A stretch of DNA of 64,000 nt from Neisseria flavescens (GCF_005221285.1 NZ_CP039886.1:1-64000), one strand, 5' to 3'; counted from the first letter of the stretch, positions 25,673 to 34,380 are shown. Numbers and translations: made by a program. Notes: generated from the sequence alone by a model not told the origin.

Positions 25673-26848
25673 ATGGACAGCAAAGGAAATATTTTAGGTG
25701 TTCCGCTCCGTCGTGGTGTTTCAGATTCTTCCTTTATCGATCAAATCAGTTTTTCATTTCATGAGCGTACATTTTTTGACAAGTACGGTACAAGAATCGG
25801 CCTTTTAGCAGATGAAGATTTTGTAAAAGCAGCATCAATGCTGATGTATGAAATTATGGGCTTCGGCATCTACAAAGAATCAAAAGGTTCGGGCGGTCGT
25901 TTTTATGAAAGATGCTGGCTGATGGGTGATGAAGATGTACTTTATGGCCGCGTCCATTTCGGCGGACAAAATCAAACAATGCTTGTAGAGCTTACCGCAA
26001 CAGGTTGTACAGCGGCAAAAAACGGCTGGGAATTCAGACTTTATGAGTTTTTGACTCAAGCGGTACGGCCAAAAATTACACGTGTAGATATTGCAAAAGA
26101 CTTTTTTAATGGCGAATACAGCCCAAACCAAGCCAGAGAGGATCGAAACAAAGGTCTTTTCACCTGCCATCACGTCAAACCGAAAGGCGAATGTATAGGC
26201 TCAGACTGGGAAGAAGAAGACGAAGAAAAAATGACGAAGGGCAAAACCTACGGGATAGGTTCTCGTGAGTCCTCAAAATATGTCCGCGTCTATGAAAAAG
26301 GCAAACAACTGGGTGACAAGTCCAGTGTTTGGACACGCTTTGAAATTGAGCTTAAGTCAAAAGATATTGTGATTCCCTTCGAGGTCTTGCAAAACCCCGG
26401 TCTTTATTTTGGCGGAGCATATCCGATCTGTGAAAAATTCGCCAATCAGGCAAGCCGTATTCAGGCGGTTGAAAAAAATAAGGTCATTTCCGCTGATAGA
26501 TATGTCGAATGGGTTAAAAAACAATTTGGAAGAGCAGCCAACGGATTGAAGGCGATTTTTCCTGATCTTAAAAAAGATGAACTTTTTGAATTGATCGAAC
26601 CCGATCACCAAAAATTACCAAAATCATTAAGCCTGAATAATTTTGATTGCAAACTGTCCGAAATGCTCTTTATTCATAACGAAAAGTTACAAGAGGATAA
26701 AGGAAAAGCAGATCCATATTTTATGTATGAATATTATCTAAATATGGAAAAACATCTTGAAAATCAAAAATATGAAGTCAATGAAGAATCGTATTTAAAT
26801 CATGTGTATTCGAAACATGCAGAACTGCCGATGTCATGGGCTTATTAG
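25673..26848 (+). CDS. Filamentous phage rolling-circle replication initiator (Rep_trans / gene II-like)
   Basis: A 391-residue protein resembling the replication initiators of neisserial filamentous (Nf/MDA-type) phages, which nick phage DNA for rolling-circle synthesis. Features: an N-terminal IDQISFSF strand, a VDIAKDFFNGEYS block, the acidic GSDWEEEDEEK stretch, the SSKYVRVYEKGKQLG signature near residue 205 and TRFEIELKSK. No good ribosome binding site stands before the ATG at 25673, and in-frame coding sequence extends about 60 bases further upstream, supporting the view that the true start is the leader ORF at 25498. AT-rich compared with flanking genes. Confidence 0.82.
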   Translation: MDSKGNILGVPLRRGVSDSSFIDQISFSFHERTFFDKYGTRIGLLADEDFVKAASMLMYEIMGFGIYKESKGSGGRFYERCWLMGDEDVLYGRVHFGGQNQTMLVELTATGCTAAKNGWEFRLYEFLTQAVRPKITRVDIAKDFFNGEYSPNQAREDRNKGLFTCHHVKPKGECIGSDWEEEDEEKMTKGKTYGIGSRESSKYVRVYEKGKQLGDKSSVWTRFEIELKSKDIVIPFEVLQNPGLYFGGAYPICEKFANQASRIQAVEKNKVISADRYVEWVKKQFGRAANGLKAIFPDLKKDELFELIEPDHQKLPKSLSLNNFDCKLSEMLFIHNEKLQEDKGKADPYFMYEYYLNMEKHLENQKYEVNEESYLNHVYSKHAELPMSWAY

Positions 26849-26886
26849 TTTCTGCCCGAAAAGAGGCTTAAAAAAAGGAAAAAAAG

Positions 26887-27141
26887 ATGATTTTCACAAT
26901 GCAAGGCCAAATCGTTGGCGTTAAAAAATTTAGCGGACAAATTGAGGGCAAAGCCTTTGACTACTGCCGTCTGATCGTAGCAACTCCTTTAGACAGCACC
27001 CAAGGCAACGCTTTGGGAAGCTCAGCCACGGAATACGATTTTGGCACAAGCGCAAATTTTGAACAATTTAAAACAGCACAATTTCCAATCGATGCAAATC
27101 TGAGAACCTGTATTCACAAACAACTATTTGATAAATTTTAA
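26887..27141 (+). pseudogene. Truncated phage ssDNA-binding protein (gene V-like)
   Basis: An ORF beginning MIFTMQGQIVGVKKFSGQIEGK, the position and look of the small ssDNA-binding protein that follows Rep in neisserial filamentous phages. The phage-derived part ends near residue 72 (FPIDANL); the last 12 residues (RTCIHKQLFDKF) are translated from the end of the inserted IS. None of the coat, assembly or zot-like genes remains, so the prophage is a relic. Confidence 0.65.
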
Positions 27142-27922
27142 TATTTATGAAATATACCCTAGTTTGACAAAATTTTCAGCAGATAAATTCGTCTGCTCAA
27201 AATCTTTTGCCAAACGTCGAGACCAACCCAACCATGCAAACGTTCGTTCTACAATCCAACGTTTGGGCAGAATATGCCAAGAAATATCTTGAATTTTCTT
27301 TGAAATCTCAACAGTTAAACCCAATTGCTCCGATACTTCGCGCTCAAATGTATTCCGATAACCTGCGTCTGCACAGAAACCTTTTAAACCCGGATAGGTC
27401 TCAAACGCTTTTTTTGCTGCAAAAATACCTGCTTTTGTGTCATGAATATTGGCTGCATGAACCACAACAGACAATAGGTTACCCAACGTATCAACAGCTA
27501 TATGTCGCTTACGGCCTTTGATTTTTTTACCTCCGTCAAAACCTTTATCATGTGCGCCGGAAGCTGTTTTGACACTTTGCGAATCAATAATGGCATAAGT
27601 CGGCATCGCTTGTTTTTGATGGATTAAACGTTTTTTTGAACCAATGCCAAAAGAATCCTATCCCATAAGCCTGATTGGTTGGCTCTGCGATAGAAACTCC
27701 ATACGGTCGGATAAGGTGGAAAATCATTGGGCAGCATGCGCCATTGGCAACCTGTTTTGGTAATGTACAAAACGGCATTCACTCATTTACGTTTATCCCA
27801 TTTGTAGTGGCGTAGCCGGTTAAAATGTGGCTCAATCGCTTGCCATTGGGCATCTGTTAAGTCTGTTGGGTAGGATTTTCCAGTCATAAAGATATTTTAT
27901 CATTTTTGTGAATACAGGTTCT
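27103..27922. mobile_element. IS5-family (IS427-type) insertion sequence, degenerate
   Basis: An 820-bp element bounded by perfect 18-base inverted repeats reading AGAACCTGTATTCACAAA inward from both ends. It encodes a two-frame DDE transposase on the minus strand. No exact target duplication is seen (TGA on the left, TAA on the right, if three bases), so one flank has mutated or been exchanged. It cuts the phage ssDNA-binding gene. The same end sequence occurs as a MITE at 36.7 kb. Confidence 0.85.
27145..27887 (-). pseudogene. Two-frame IS5-type transposase with a nonsense mutation
   Basis: The first frame starts MTGKSYPTDLTDAQWQAIEP (DUF4096-type N-terminus) at 27887 and is interrupted by TGA at 27783-27785, where relatives have Trp (KRK-stop-VNAV). 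It continues as ITKTGCQWRMLPNDFP. At VQKN a slippery A-AAA-AAC heptamer allows the -1 shift expected for this group, into the DDE frame with IDSQSVKTA, GRKRHIAVDT, CADAGY and WIVERTFAWLGW. The shift looks programmed, but the stop codon should make this copy inactive. Confidence 0.8.
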
Positions 27923-27935
27923 AAATTCACACAAA

Positions 27936-27964
27936 AGGCCGTCTGAAGATACAGACGGCCTGTT
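27936..27964 (-). terminator. Inverted DUS pair after erpA
   Basis: DUS stem-loop with a tiny loop, followed on the top strand by TGTTTTTT; downstream of erpA on the minus strand. Confidence 0.7.
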
Positions 27965-27986
27965 TTTTGTGGCAAAAACAGATTGT

Positions 27987-28325
27987 TTATACGGAGAAGG
28001 ATGAGCCGCAACCGCAAGTTGTCTCTGCATTTGGATTGCGGATGACGAATTGAGAACCTTGCAGGCTTTCGGTGTAGTCGATTTCCGCACCAACCAGATA
28101 TTGGTAGCTCATCGGGTCAACCAAGAACGTCAGGCCGTTTTTTTGGATTTCAAAATCGTCGTCGTTTTTGATTTCATCAAAGGTAAAACCATATTGGAAG
28201 CCGGAGCAACCGCCACCGTTGACGAATACGCGCAATTTCAAATCGGGATTGTTCTCTTCGGCGATCAGGTCGGCAACTTTGGTGCAGCAGCTGTCAGTAA
28301 AGATAATAGGGCTTTCGTCTGACAT
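27987..28325 (-). CDS. erpA: Iron-sulfur cluster insertion protein ErpA
   Basis: An A-type carrier that delivers Fe-S clusters to target enzymes. The 112-residue protein has the three cluster cysteines of the family: GGGCSGFQYGF near residue 40 and CGCGSSFSV at the C-terminus. In Neisseria such carriers support many Fe-S enzymes, including some in this window (NsrR, QueE, SdaA). Monocistronic. Confidence 0.95.
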   Translation of the reverse strand: MSDESPIIFTDSCCTKVADLIAEENNPDLKLRVFVNGGGCSGFQYGFTFDEIKNDDDFEIQKNGLTFLVDPMSYQYLVGAEIDYTESLQGSQFVIRNPNAETTCGCGSSFSV

Positions 28326-28457
28326 GATGTGATTCCTTTTATATGAATATTTTTACTATTGTCGCGCAAACCGTTAGTCAAGGCAAGTTTGTGCAGACAG
28401 GGTCTGCCAGCTTACATGGAGGGCATGGCAGAAATTTCAAGCACCAGTATGTCAGAT

Positions 28458-29144
28458 TTAGATACTTCTGCCAAACCATTCGACACGGCCGATGATGGCA
28501 ACGTCGTCGGTCGGGTTTTTCAAGTCGATTTCAAAAGTAGGATAGGCTTCGTTGGCAGAAATGACGTTGACGATGCCGCCGGGTATCAGTTGCAGGCGTT
28601 TGACCAAAAGGTTTTCATTGAGGCGCAAAACATAGAGGCCGTCGCGCGGCGTGGTTTGGCCGTGATTGATGAGGATGGTGTCGCCATCATTCAGCACGCC
28701 TTCCATCGAGTCGCCTTTGACTGAGATAACGGAAAGGTTTTTGATGTCGCGCGTTACATAATTTTCAATCCAATAACGTCGGAACGCCATGGCGAACATC
28801 GGCTGTTCGTCGCCGACGAGCTGACCGTGTCCGGCCGCGGCCTGGATGTCGTAACGCGGTACGAAGACAAATTCGTCTATATCGACTGGGTTGCCCAGTG
28901 TGTCGGTTGCCGTGGCTTTTGGGGCTTCGGAATCGGGGAAGGGGGAGCCTTCGCCTGTCAAAAGCCAGTCGATGCTGCAGCCTTTAAGTTGTTTGATTTT
29001 TTTTAGCGTTTCCGATTTAGGCAGGCCGCCTTCGTTCCAGATACGGCTGAATCCGGCGATGGTCATATCGATGTCGGCGGCAATTTTGGCTTGGCGGGCT
29101 TCATCTTTCCATAAGAAAGCCAGGCGGTCTTTAAAGGTATCCAT
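28458..29144 (-). CDS. LexA-like S24 repressor with HTH domain
   Basis: A 228-residue CI/LexA-type repressor. The N-terminal helix-turn-helix runs to about residue 60 (AADIDMTIAGFSRIWNEG and SETLKKIKQLKGCSIDWLL). The C-terminal S24 autoprotease domain has the Ser in KGDSMEGVLNDGD and the Lys in NLLVKRLQLIPGG. It resembles, from memory, the gonococcal regulator NG1427, which controls itself, its divergent neighbour and recN. It faces a small secreted-protein gene across a gap full of similar A/T-rich palindromic half-sites, consistent with that arrangement. Orthology is inference. Confidence 0.85.
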   Translation of the reverse strand: MDTFKDRLAFLWKDEARQAKIAADIDMTIAGFSRIWNEGGLPKSETLKKIKQLKGCSIDWLLTGEGSPFPDSEAPKATATDTLGNPVDIDEFVFVPRYDIQAAAGHGQLVGDEQPMFAMAFRRYWIENYVTRDIKNLSVISVKGDSMEGVLNDGDTILINHGQTTPRDGLYVLRLNENLLVKRLQLIPGGIVNVISANEAYPTFEIDLKNPTDDVAIIGRVEWFGRSI

Positions 29145-29221
29145 GTTTATGCCTTTATGGAGGTATGTTTTTTATATGGTTTGGACGATTTGAGTGTATT
29201 TTACCTTAGTTTTTATAAAAT

Positions 29222-29375
29222 TGTAAGAAAAAAATTACTTCATCTAAGAAAAAGTATTGCATATTCTATTTTTTCTTAGTATTATTCGTTTTGTCTTAGA
29301 TAAATCGATATTTCTAATTTTATATTCGATTTTTCTTAGTTTGATTTTATTTGGTTTAGTTTTTCTAATTTAAAC
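29222..29375. promoter_or_regulatory. Cluster of CTAAGAAAAA / TTTTTCTTAG operator-like half-sites
   Basis: The shared control region of the S24 repressor and the divergent small gene contains repeated half-sites: GTAAGAAAAAA at 29223, CTAAGAAAAA at 29244, TTTTTTCTTAG at 29269, TTTTGTCTTAG at 29289, TTTTTCTTAG at 29330 and GTTTTTCTAA at 29358. The 29244 and 29269 copies face each other. They are probable binding sites for the repressor. Confidence 0.6.
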
Positions 29376-29405
29376 CTGCTATATGATTATGATGAGAGGT
29401 GTGAA

Positions 29406-29681
29406 ATGACTCGTTCGCGTAAAAATACTTTTTGGGTGCTGCTGGCGTTGGTACTGGGTTTTTTTGCTTTGCCTTTCGGATCTTCGGAGGCGCATGAGGC
29501 GGACGGTAATCTGACGGCTTCGGAATGCGAACGCTTGGGCAGCTTGAGTTTGGATCAGATGGATGGCAGGCTGCTGGCTTTTGCGAAAGAATGCGATATG
29601 GTGGAGGCTACCCACGATTGGGAGCAGCAGTACGGCAACTTGAATGAAGAAGAAATGCTTGCCGGCGTGGTGTATGAGTAA
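29406..29681 (+). CDS. Small exported protein of unknown function, divergent from the S24 repressor
   Basis: A 91-residue protein with a signal peptide (RSRKNTFWVLLALVLGFFALP, cut near SSEAHEA) and an acidic mature part with two Cys (SECERLG, KECDMVE) that could form a disulphide. GAGAGG stands about seven bases before the ATG. No domain is recognised. Position and shared operators suggest it belongs to the repressor's regulon (compare NG1428 in gonococcus, from memory). Confidence 0.7.
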   Translation: MTRSRKNTFWVLLALVLGFFALPFGSSEAHEADGNLTASECERLGSLSLDQMDGRLLAFAKECDMVEATHDWEQQYGNLNEEEMLAGVVYE

Positions 29682-29700
29682 TGTTTGTGAATGAATCGAT

Positions 29701-29738
29701 AAAGGCCGTCTGAATGATCAAAGTTTCAGACGGCCTTG
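29701..29738. terminator. Inverted DUS pair between convergent genes
   Basis: DUS stem-loop between the small exported protein and argC; bidirectional terminator. Confidence 0.75.
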
Positions 29739-29758
29739 TGTTTTTAATCAGGATGATA

Positions 29759-30805
29759 TTAAGGCATCAATGGTGCATTAGTCAGGCCGGTGGTTTCGGG
29801 TAGGCCAAACATGATGTTCATATTCTGCACGGCTTGACCGGCTGCGCCTTTAACCAAGTTGTCAATGACGGAAAGAACAATCCATACATCGTCTTGATCG
29901 GGCGCTCTTTGAGCGCTGATACGGCAAAGGTTAGCACCGCGCACGCTGCGGGTTTCAGGTGTCGAATCTGAAGGCAAAATATCGACAAAAGGACTGTCTC
30001 GGTAGTATTCGCGCAGCAATGCTTCAGGATCAGTATGTTCTTGCAGGTGCAGATAAAGGGTGGCATGCATGCCACGTATCATCGGAACAAGGTGTGGCAC
30101 GAAAATCAGGCCGTCTGAAACATGGTCTTGCAGTCCGGACAGGGTTTGTCGGATTTCAGGCAGATGGCGGTGGCCGCCGACACCATAGGCTTTGAAGTTG
30201 TCGCCTGCTTCGCACAATAGGGCGTGGGTACTGGCTTTTCGGCCTGCACCTGAAACACCGGATTTACAGTCGGCAATCAGAGGCGCGTTGGCTTTCAGAC
30301 GGCCAGCCTGAAGCAGCGGCAATAAGGGCAGGGAAACGCAGGTAGGGTAGCAGCCCGGGTTGGCCACCAGCATGGCTTTGGCGATGTCGTCTTTGTGAAG
30401 TTCGCACAAGCCGTACACTGCTTGGGAAACGAGTTGCGGCGCGGCATGGGTCATTTTGTACCATTTTTCCCATGTGGGAATGTCGCGGATGCGGAAGTCG
30501 GCAGACAGGTCAATCACGCGTACGCCTTTTTCGACAAGGGCCGGTGCTTCTTTCATGGCTACGCCGTTGGGCGTGGCGAAGAACACGAGGTCGCAACGGT
30601 CAAGCCCTGCATCCTCGGGCGTTTGGAATGTAAGGTCGTAAATGCCGCGTAGGCTGGGGAAGTAGTCGGCAACCGCAAGACCGGCTTCGCTTCGGCTGGT
30701 GACGGCAGTAACTTCTGCGTTAGGATGATTGCTGAGCAGACGTAACAATTCAACGCCTGTGTAACCGGTTGCACCGACGATACCAATTTTAATTTTTGTG
30801 GTCAT
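29759..30805 (-). CDS. argC: N-acetyl-gamma-glutamyl-phosphate reductase
   Basis: The NADPH-dependent third step of arginine synthesis. The 348-residue protein starts KIGIVGATGYTGVELLRLL (Rossmann loop), carries the catalytic Cys in VANPGCYPTCVSL near residue 150 and the His in YGVGGHRHLPEI near 210. It is monocistronic with a plain leader. Confidence 0.96.
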   Translation of the reverse strand: MTTKIKIGIVGATGYTGVELLRLLSNHPNAEVTAVTSRSEAGLAVADYFPSLRGIYDLTFQTPEDAGLDRCDLVFFATPNGVAMKEAPALVEKGVRVIDLSADFRIRDIPTWEKWYKMTHAAPQLVSQAVYGLCELHKDDIAKAMLVANPGCYPTCVSLPLLPLLQAGRLKANAPLIADCKSGVSGAGRKASTHALLCEAGDNFKAYGVGGHRHLPEIRQTLSGLQDHVSDGLIFVPHLVPMIRGMHATLYLHLQEHTDPEALLREYYRDSPFVDILPSDSTPETRSVRGANLCRISAQRAPDQDDVWIVLSVIDNLVKGAAGQAVQNMNIMFGLPETTGLTNAPLMP

Positions 30806-30942
30806 GGTGTGGCTCCTTTGTAGGGTAACAATGCGTTTGATTATATAGTAATTAATTGCCGTCGGTCAGCGGGCTTGTGCCAAGCTTTGCAATAGAGGGT
30901 TAAACAGGCCGTCTAAAATATGGGATTAACGATAAAAGACAG

Positions 30943-30976
30943 CCTGGATATTTTTCAGACTGTCTTTTTGAAGAGA
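30943..30976 (-). terminator. Degenerate DUS stem-loop after the immunity-like gene
   Basis: AAAGACAGCCTG and CAGACTGTCTTT form a stem of two mutated DUS arms followed by T's; it ends the minus-strand toxin/immunity unit. Confidence 0.5.
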
Positions 30977-30982
30977 TGAAAG

Positions 30983-31655
30983 TTATTTGTTTCTCAATAT
31001 CTCAATAAGGGCGGCTTTGGACTGGTAGAAGTCCAAATCAAATAATGAAATGCCTAAATGTTTGCAATATTCTTCGATCATCTCCACAGTCAGCCTGTTT
31101 TTTTTTGAGTCTTTCGGTATATTTTTCTGTCTGTTCAAACGGCAGCGGCGTGCCATATTCCATAAACTCGACACGACTGGTTTCTTTATGCAGCATAACA
31201 TTTCTGGTTTCGCAGTCATGACGGGAAACCTGTTTGCTGCCCTCATACAGGGTAAATGAGACCGCACCGAATTCGTCTTTGCCAAAATATGGACGTAAAT
31301 ACATAGTCAATAATCTGATTTTCCACAGCAAGGCTTCATACGGCACACTTGAAAAGTCTGTGCCGTTCCGGTTATTACCTATTAGCAATGACCAATCAGA
31401 CTGCGTTTCCAACAATAAATATTTGGATGATCCGGTAATCTCAAGCGGATTCAAGAAATCCAATTTCTGACTGAGGGTATATTCCTCATCCAAATACGAT
31501 AGTTTCGGTTTTAAATTCTGATAAAAGTCGCTTAAATCCATTAATCTTTTCAAATAGAGATCCAGTGCTTTTTCAAATGGCGCGCCAATAAAATAAAACT
31601 GTTTCAGGCTTGGATGGCCGTCTTTTGCAAGAAAAAAATCTTTGTTTACATTCAT
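30983..31655 (-). pseudogene. Frameshifted immunity-type gene with an A9 tract
   Basis: The ORF starts MNVNKDFFLAKDGHPSLKQF at 31655, three bases after the toxin stop, and runs to residue about 183 (EKYTERLKKK). There an A9 run (T9 on the top strand, 31098-31106) changes frame and it ends at ADCGDDRR.... The other frame continues as RLTVEMIEEYCKHLGISLFD to a stop at 30983, with the feel of a true C-terminus. Change of the run by one base would restore about 223 residues. Sequence family unknown; position directly after a toxin tail indicates an immunity protein, possibly phase-variable. Confidence 0.6.
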
Positions 31656-31658
31656 AAT

Positions 31659-32297
31659 TTAATCCACGGTTCTTAAAATTACAATAGCATCCGGATCATT
31701 ACTCAATGCTCTTGATGCATGTCCGGCTCCACGGTTCGAACTGGCGCGATCGTATTCGATATAAATTCGTTTATTAGAATCACGCAAGGTGGCTTGGACA
31801 TCCGGGCGGCAGATCCCTACCCGGCACATTTGGTTGTTTACCTGCTGTTGGTTGATCCTAATATCTTTTGCACCCATTGAGCGCAAGTAAGCCACATCGT
31901 CCTGCATAATTTGGTTTTGAGACTTGCTCTTACCAATGGTTCTTCCACTACCATTTAAGGGAGATGGCGGAGTTGGTTTGACATTAATGTCCTGCGGAAG
32001 CCGATTGACAGGAATTTGTTCGCCGTTAACAATAATTCTACCATTATCTCTAGCTAACTATCTGATTACTTTTTGTTCTTTGCTGGTTAAGTTGGCTAAT
32101 GATGATAGAGAAGGTTTCGGCAATGCCTTCTGTTCCCAATCCCGACTATTAAATCTCCGCTTTTTCCCATCAGGCCGCACAACCTTCACCGCATTGTCCG
32201 ACCACGTTACCACAGAGCCTTTCGGTATCAGCTCTCCGTTGGCCAGGCGTTGTTCCTGTGCCAAGGTAACGGTTGTTCCTTTTACCGCATTGAAGAG
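31659..32297 (-). pseudogene. Orphan polymorphic-toxin C-terminal tail, nuclease-like
   Basis: From a DUS at 32297 one frame runs on the minus strand: NPLFNAVKGTTVTLAQEQRL, then GSVVTWSDNAVKVVRPDGKK, interrupted by a TAG at about 32058 (KVIR-stop-LARDNG). It resumes to LNGSGRTIGKSKSQNQIMQ and the final module VGICRPDVQATLRD...RIYIEYDRASSNRGAGHASR, ending at 31659. The RPD...IEYD pattern resembles PD-(D/E)XK-type CdiA/MafB/Tps toxin tails. It has no start or secretion domain, so it is an orphan 3' module plus its downstream immunity gene. Confidence 0.6.
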
Positions 32298-32476
32298 AGG
32301 ATTTCAGACGGCCTGAAAGTTTGGGAAAACGCGGTTTGCGGTTTTATTTAACTATCGATTTGAGATTGGTGTTTTTTATTTATAGTCAGTATTTTATAAA
32401 TATTCTAGGCCTCGTGTTTTGAAAACCTTTTATATTTCGTCTTTATCCTATTCATACAGACACAAAATAAAAACGC

Positions 32477-32551
32477 AAAAAAATGCCCCCGGGTTGGAGA
32501 ACCGGAGGCAAGTATCCAAGGAGTAGCTCTCATCAATAAGAACTAGTTACT
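32477..32551 (-). ncRNA. Candidate small RNA with intrinsic terminator
   Basis: A sigma70 promoter reads TTGCTT (32584-32579), 17-base spacer, TATAGT (32561-32556) on the minus strand. Some 75 bases follow: a first stem-loop AGTA/TACT plus GTTCT/AGAGC, an unpaired CTCCTTGGATACTT complementary to Shine-Dalgarno sequences, and a GC-rich hairpin (GCCTCCGGTT / AACCCGGGGGC) ending in T7. No ORF. The design is that of an Hfq-dependent sRNA that blocks ribosome binding sites, comparable in type to the neisserial NmsR/NgncR sibling sRNAs. Identity with those is not established. The rest of 32317-32639 is AT-rich with nothing recognisable. Confidence 0.65.
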
Positions 32552-32555
32552 TAGT

Positions 32556-32584
32556 ACTATATCTCTTGTTAGGATTGAAAGCAA
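32556..32584 (-). promoter_or_regulatory. Sigma70 promoter of the candidate sRNA
   Basis: -35 TTGCTT and -10 TATAGT with an ideal 17-base spacer, pointing at the hairpin/terminator unit at 32477-32551. Confidence 0.65.
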
Positions 32585-32639
32585 GCGTTTTGCACATTTT
32601 AACATTTAAATAATTTTTTCATTCAAATTCAAAGAGCTA

Positions 32640-34313
32640 TCAAACAAACAGGGCTTGAATTTTGGGTTGGTGGCTGATGCCGATGACCAAAGTATCGGGC
32701 AAATGTTGCTTGAGGGTCTGCATCAACATCAGGGCGGATTCGTCATCAAGCTGGTTGGTGGCTTCATCTAGGAACAGGATCTGCGGTTTGTGCAGCAGCG
32801 CGCGTGCAAGGCTGAGGCGTTGCTGTTCGCCGCCGGAAAGGATGCCGTGCCATTCGTATGAAGTGTCCAAATCGTTCATCAACGTGTGCAACCTACCCGT
32901 TGGGCTGCTTAAGCCGACTTGTTCCAAGACGGTTTGAATCAAATGGTCGTCTTGGCAGGCCGTATAGGGATAGCTGACAGTTTGACGCAATGTGTCCGCA
33001 GGCAGGTAAGGGCGTTGCGGGAAGAACAGGCGGCTACCTTCGAGGGCGAAGTTGCCTTGGTAATACGGCCACAAGCCTGCGAGGGCGCGAAGCAGCGTGG
33101 ATTTACCGATGCCGCTTCTGCCTTTAAGTAATACCCATTCCGGAGAACGGGCTTGGAGGTGAATATCAGTAAGCAGGGGGCTGCCGGTTTGGGTGTGGAC
33201 GGTAAGGTTTTGCAAGACGGCCTTGCCGCTATGATGCGGCAAATCTGTTTGGTGTGACTGAAGGGAGGGGCTTTTTTGTTCTGCTTGTTCCAAGGCCGTC
33301 TGAAAACCGGAAAGCCGTTCGATGACTGCCGCCCATTCAATCAGGCGGCGGTATGCATCGGTAAACCAGCCAAAACTGTCTTGAACGCGGGCAAATGATG
33401 TGCGCGTCTGCATCATGTCGCCGAAGGTCATGGTTTTGGCGAGGTACATGGGCAGGGTGGCGAGAATGGGGATGAAGATGCTGATGCGCACATAGGTCGC
33501 CCAAAAGGTTTCTTGGCGGAATTCGCAGTTGGTCAGCCGTCGCCAGTTGTCGCGGATGCGGAGGTAACGTTGTTTCAGACGGCCTGTTTCCGCTTCGCCG
33601 CCGTTGTAGAAGGCGATTTGTTCGGCATGGTCGCGTACACGTAAAAGGGCTGCGCGGTAGTCGGCTTCGCGGTGCTGGCGGTCGATGTTGAGGTTTTTCA
33701 GTTTGCGGCCGACAAGATGGGCGATGACGGTGCTGAAGATGGAATAAATCAGGGCAACCCAGACGAGGTAGCCGTGTATGGTGATGTTGTGTCCTCCGAT
33801 GTTGAAGGTCTGCACGCCGGAGAGCGTCCACAGTACAGCGACGAACGCGCTGAATTTGGCAACGTTGTTGATGAAGGAGCGAAAGAGGCTGATGCTTTTG
33901 TCGGCGAGGAGGTAGATGTCTTCGGCGATACGTTGGTCGGGGTTGTCCGGTTCGCCGGTCAGGCGCAGACGGTAGTGTTTGTGGCCGTCGAGCCAGTTTT
34001 TTTGAAATTGCTCGGTCAGATGGGTGCGCCAACGGAAGATGAGGCGTTTTTGCAGCCAGTCGGCACAAACGATACAGCCGATAACCATCGCCATATAGCC
34101 GAGGTATTCGACAATGAGCGAAGGCATGGATGCGCCGTCAAACGCAGCGAGCGCGTCGTAGAAACGTTTGTCCCACGCGGCAATCCAAACGCTGATGGTG
34201 ATGGAGAATAGGGTAAACCCTATCAAAACGGCGAGCATCAGCCATTGGAGGCGACCGTGTGCCCCTGACCAAAAAGGGCGGGCAAGGTAAAAGAATTTTT
34301 TGAGCGTATTCAT
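32640..34313 (-). CDS. SbmA/BacA/YddA-type ABC transporter (fused membrane and ATPase domains)
   Basis: A 557-residue half-transporter. Residues 1-330 form the SbmA/BacA-like membrane domain (WIAAWDKRFYDALAAFD, RWRTHLTEQFQKNWLDG, NPDQRIAEDI). Residues 370-557 form the ATPase with Walker A KGRSGIGKSTLLRALAG, signature LSGGEQQRLSLARALL and Walker B ILFLDEATNQLDD. Such proteins export or import peptides or siderophore-related molecules. It lies about 140 bases downstream of a TonB-dependent siderophore receptor on the same strand, separated by a DUS stem-loop, which suggests a role in handling the same ligand. Confidence 0.88.
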   Translation of the reverse strand: MNTLKKFFYLARPFWSGAHGRLQWLMLAVLIGFTLFSITISVWIAAWDKRFYDALAAFDGASMPSLIVEYLGYMAMVIGCIVCADWLQKRLIFRWRTHLTEQFQKNWLDGHKHYRLRLTGEPDNPDQRIAEDIYLLADKSISLFRSFINNVAKFSAFVAVLWTLSGVQTFNIGGHNITIHGYLVWVALIYSIFSTVIAHLVGRKLKNLNIDRQHREADYRAALLRVRDHAEQIAFYNGGEAETGRLKQRYLRIRDNWRRLTNCEFRQETFWATYVRISIFIPILATLPMYLAKTMTFGDMMQTRTSFARVQDSFGWFTDAYRRLIEWAAVIERLSGFQTALEQAEQKSPSLQSHQTDLPHHSGKAVLQNLTVHTQTGSPLLTDIHLQARSPEWVLLKGRSGIGKSTLLRALAGLWPYYQGNFALEGSRLFFPQRPYLPADTLRQTVSYPYTACQDDHLIQTVLEQVGLSSPTGRLHTLMNDLDTSYEWHGILSGGEQQRLSLARALLHKPQILFLDEATNQLDDESALMLMQTLKQHLPDTLVIGISHQPKIQALFV

Positions 34314-34339
34314 GATGAATGCTTGTAAATGTGCGTGAT

Positions 34340-34380
34340 AGGCCGTCTGAAAACAGAATTTTGCTTTCAGACGGCCTTGT
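34340..34380 (-). terminator. Inverted DUS pair between receptor and ABC transporter
   Basis: DUS stem-loop in the gap between the receptor stop and the ABC start; may reduce read-through from receptor to transporter. Confidence 0.55.

Noticed and set aside
25440..27925. An intact filamentous prophage
   Set aside because: Only Rep and the front of the ssDNA-binding gene remain; coat, assembly and morphogenesis genes are absent and an IS truncates it.
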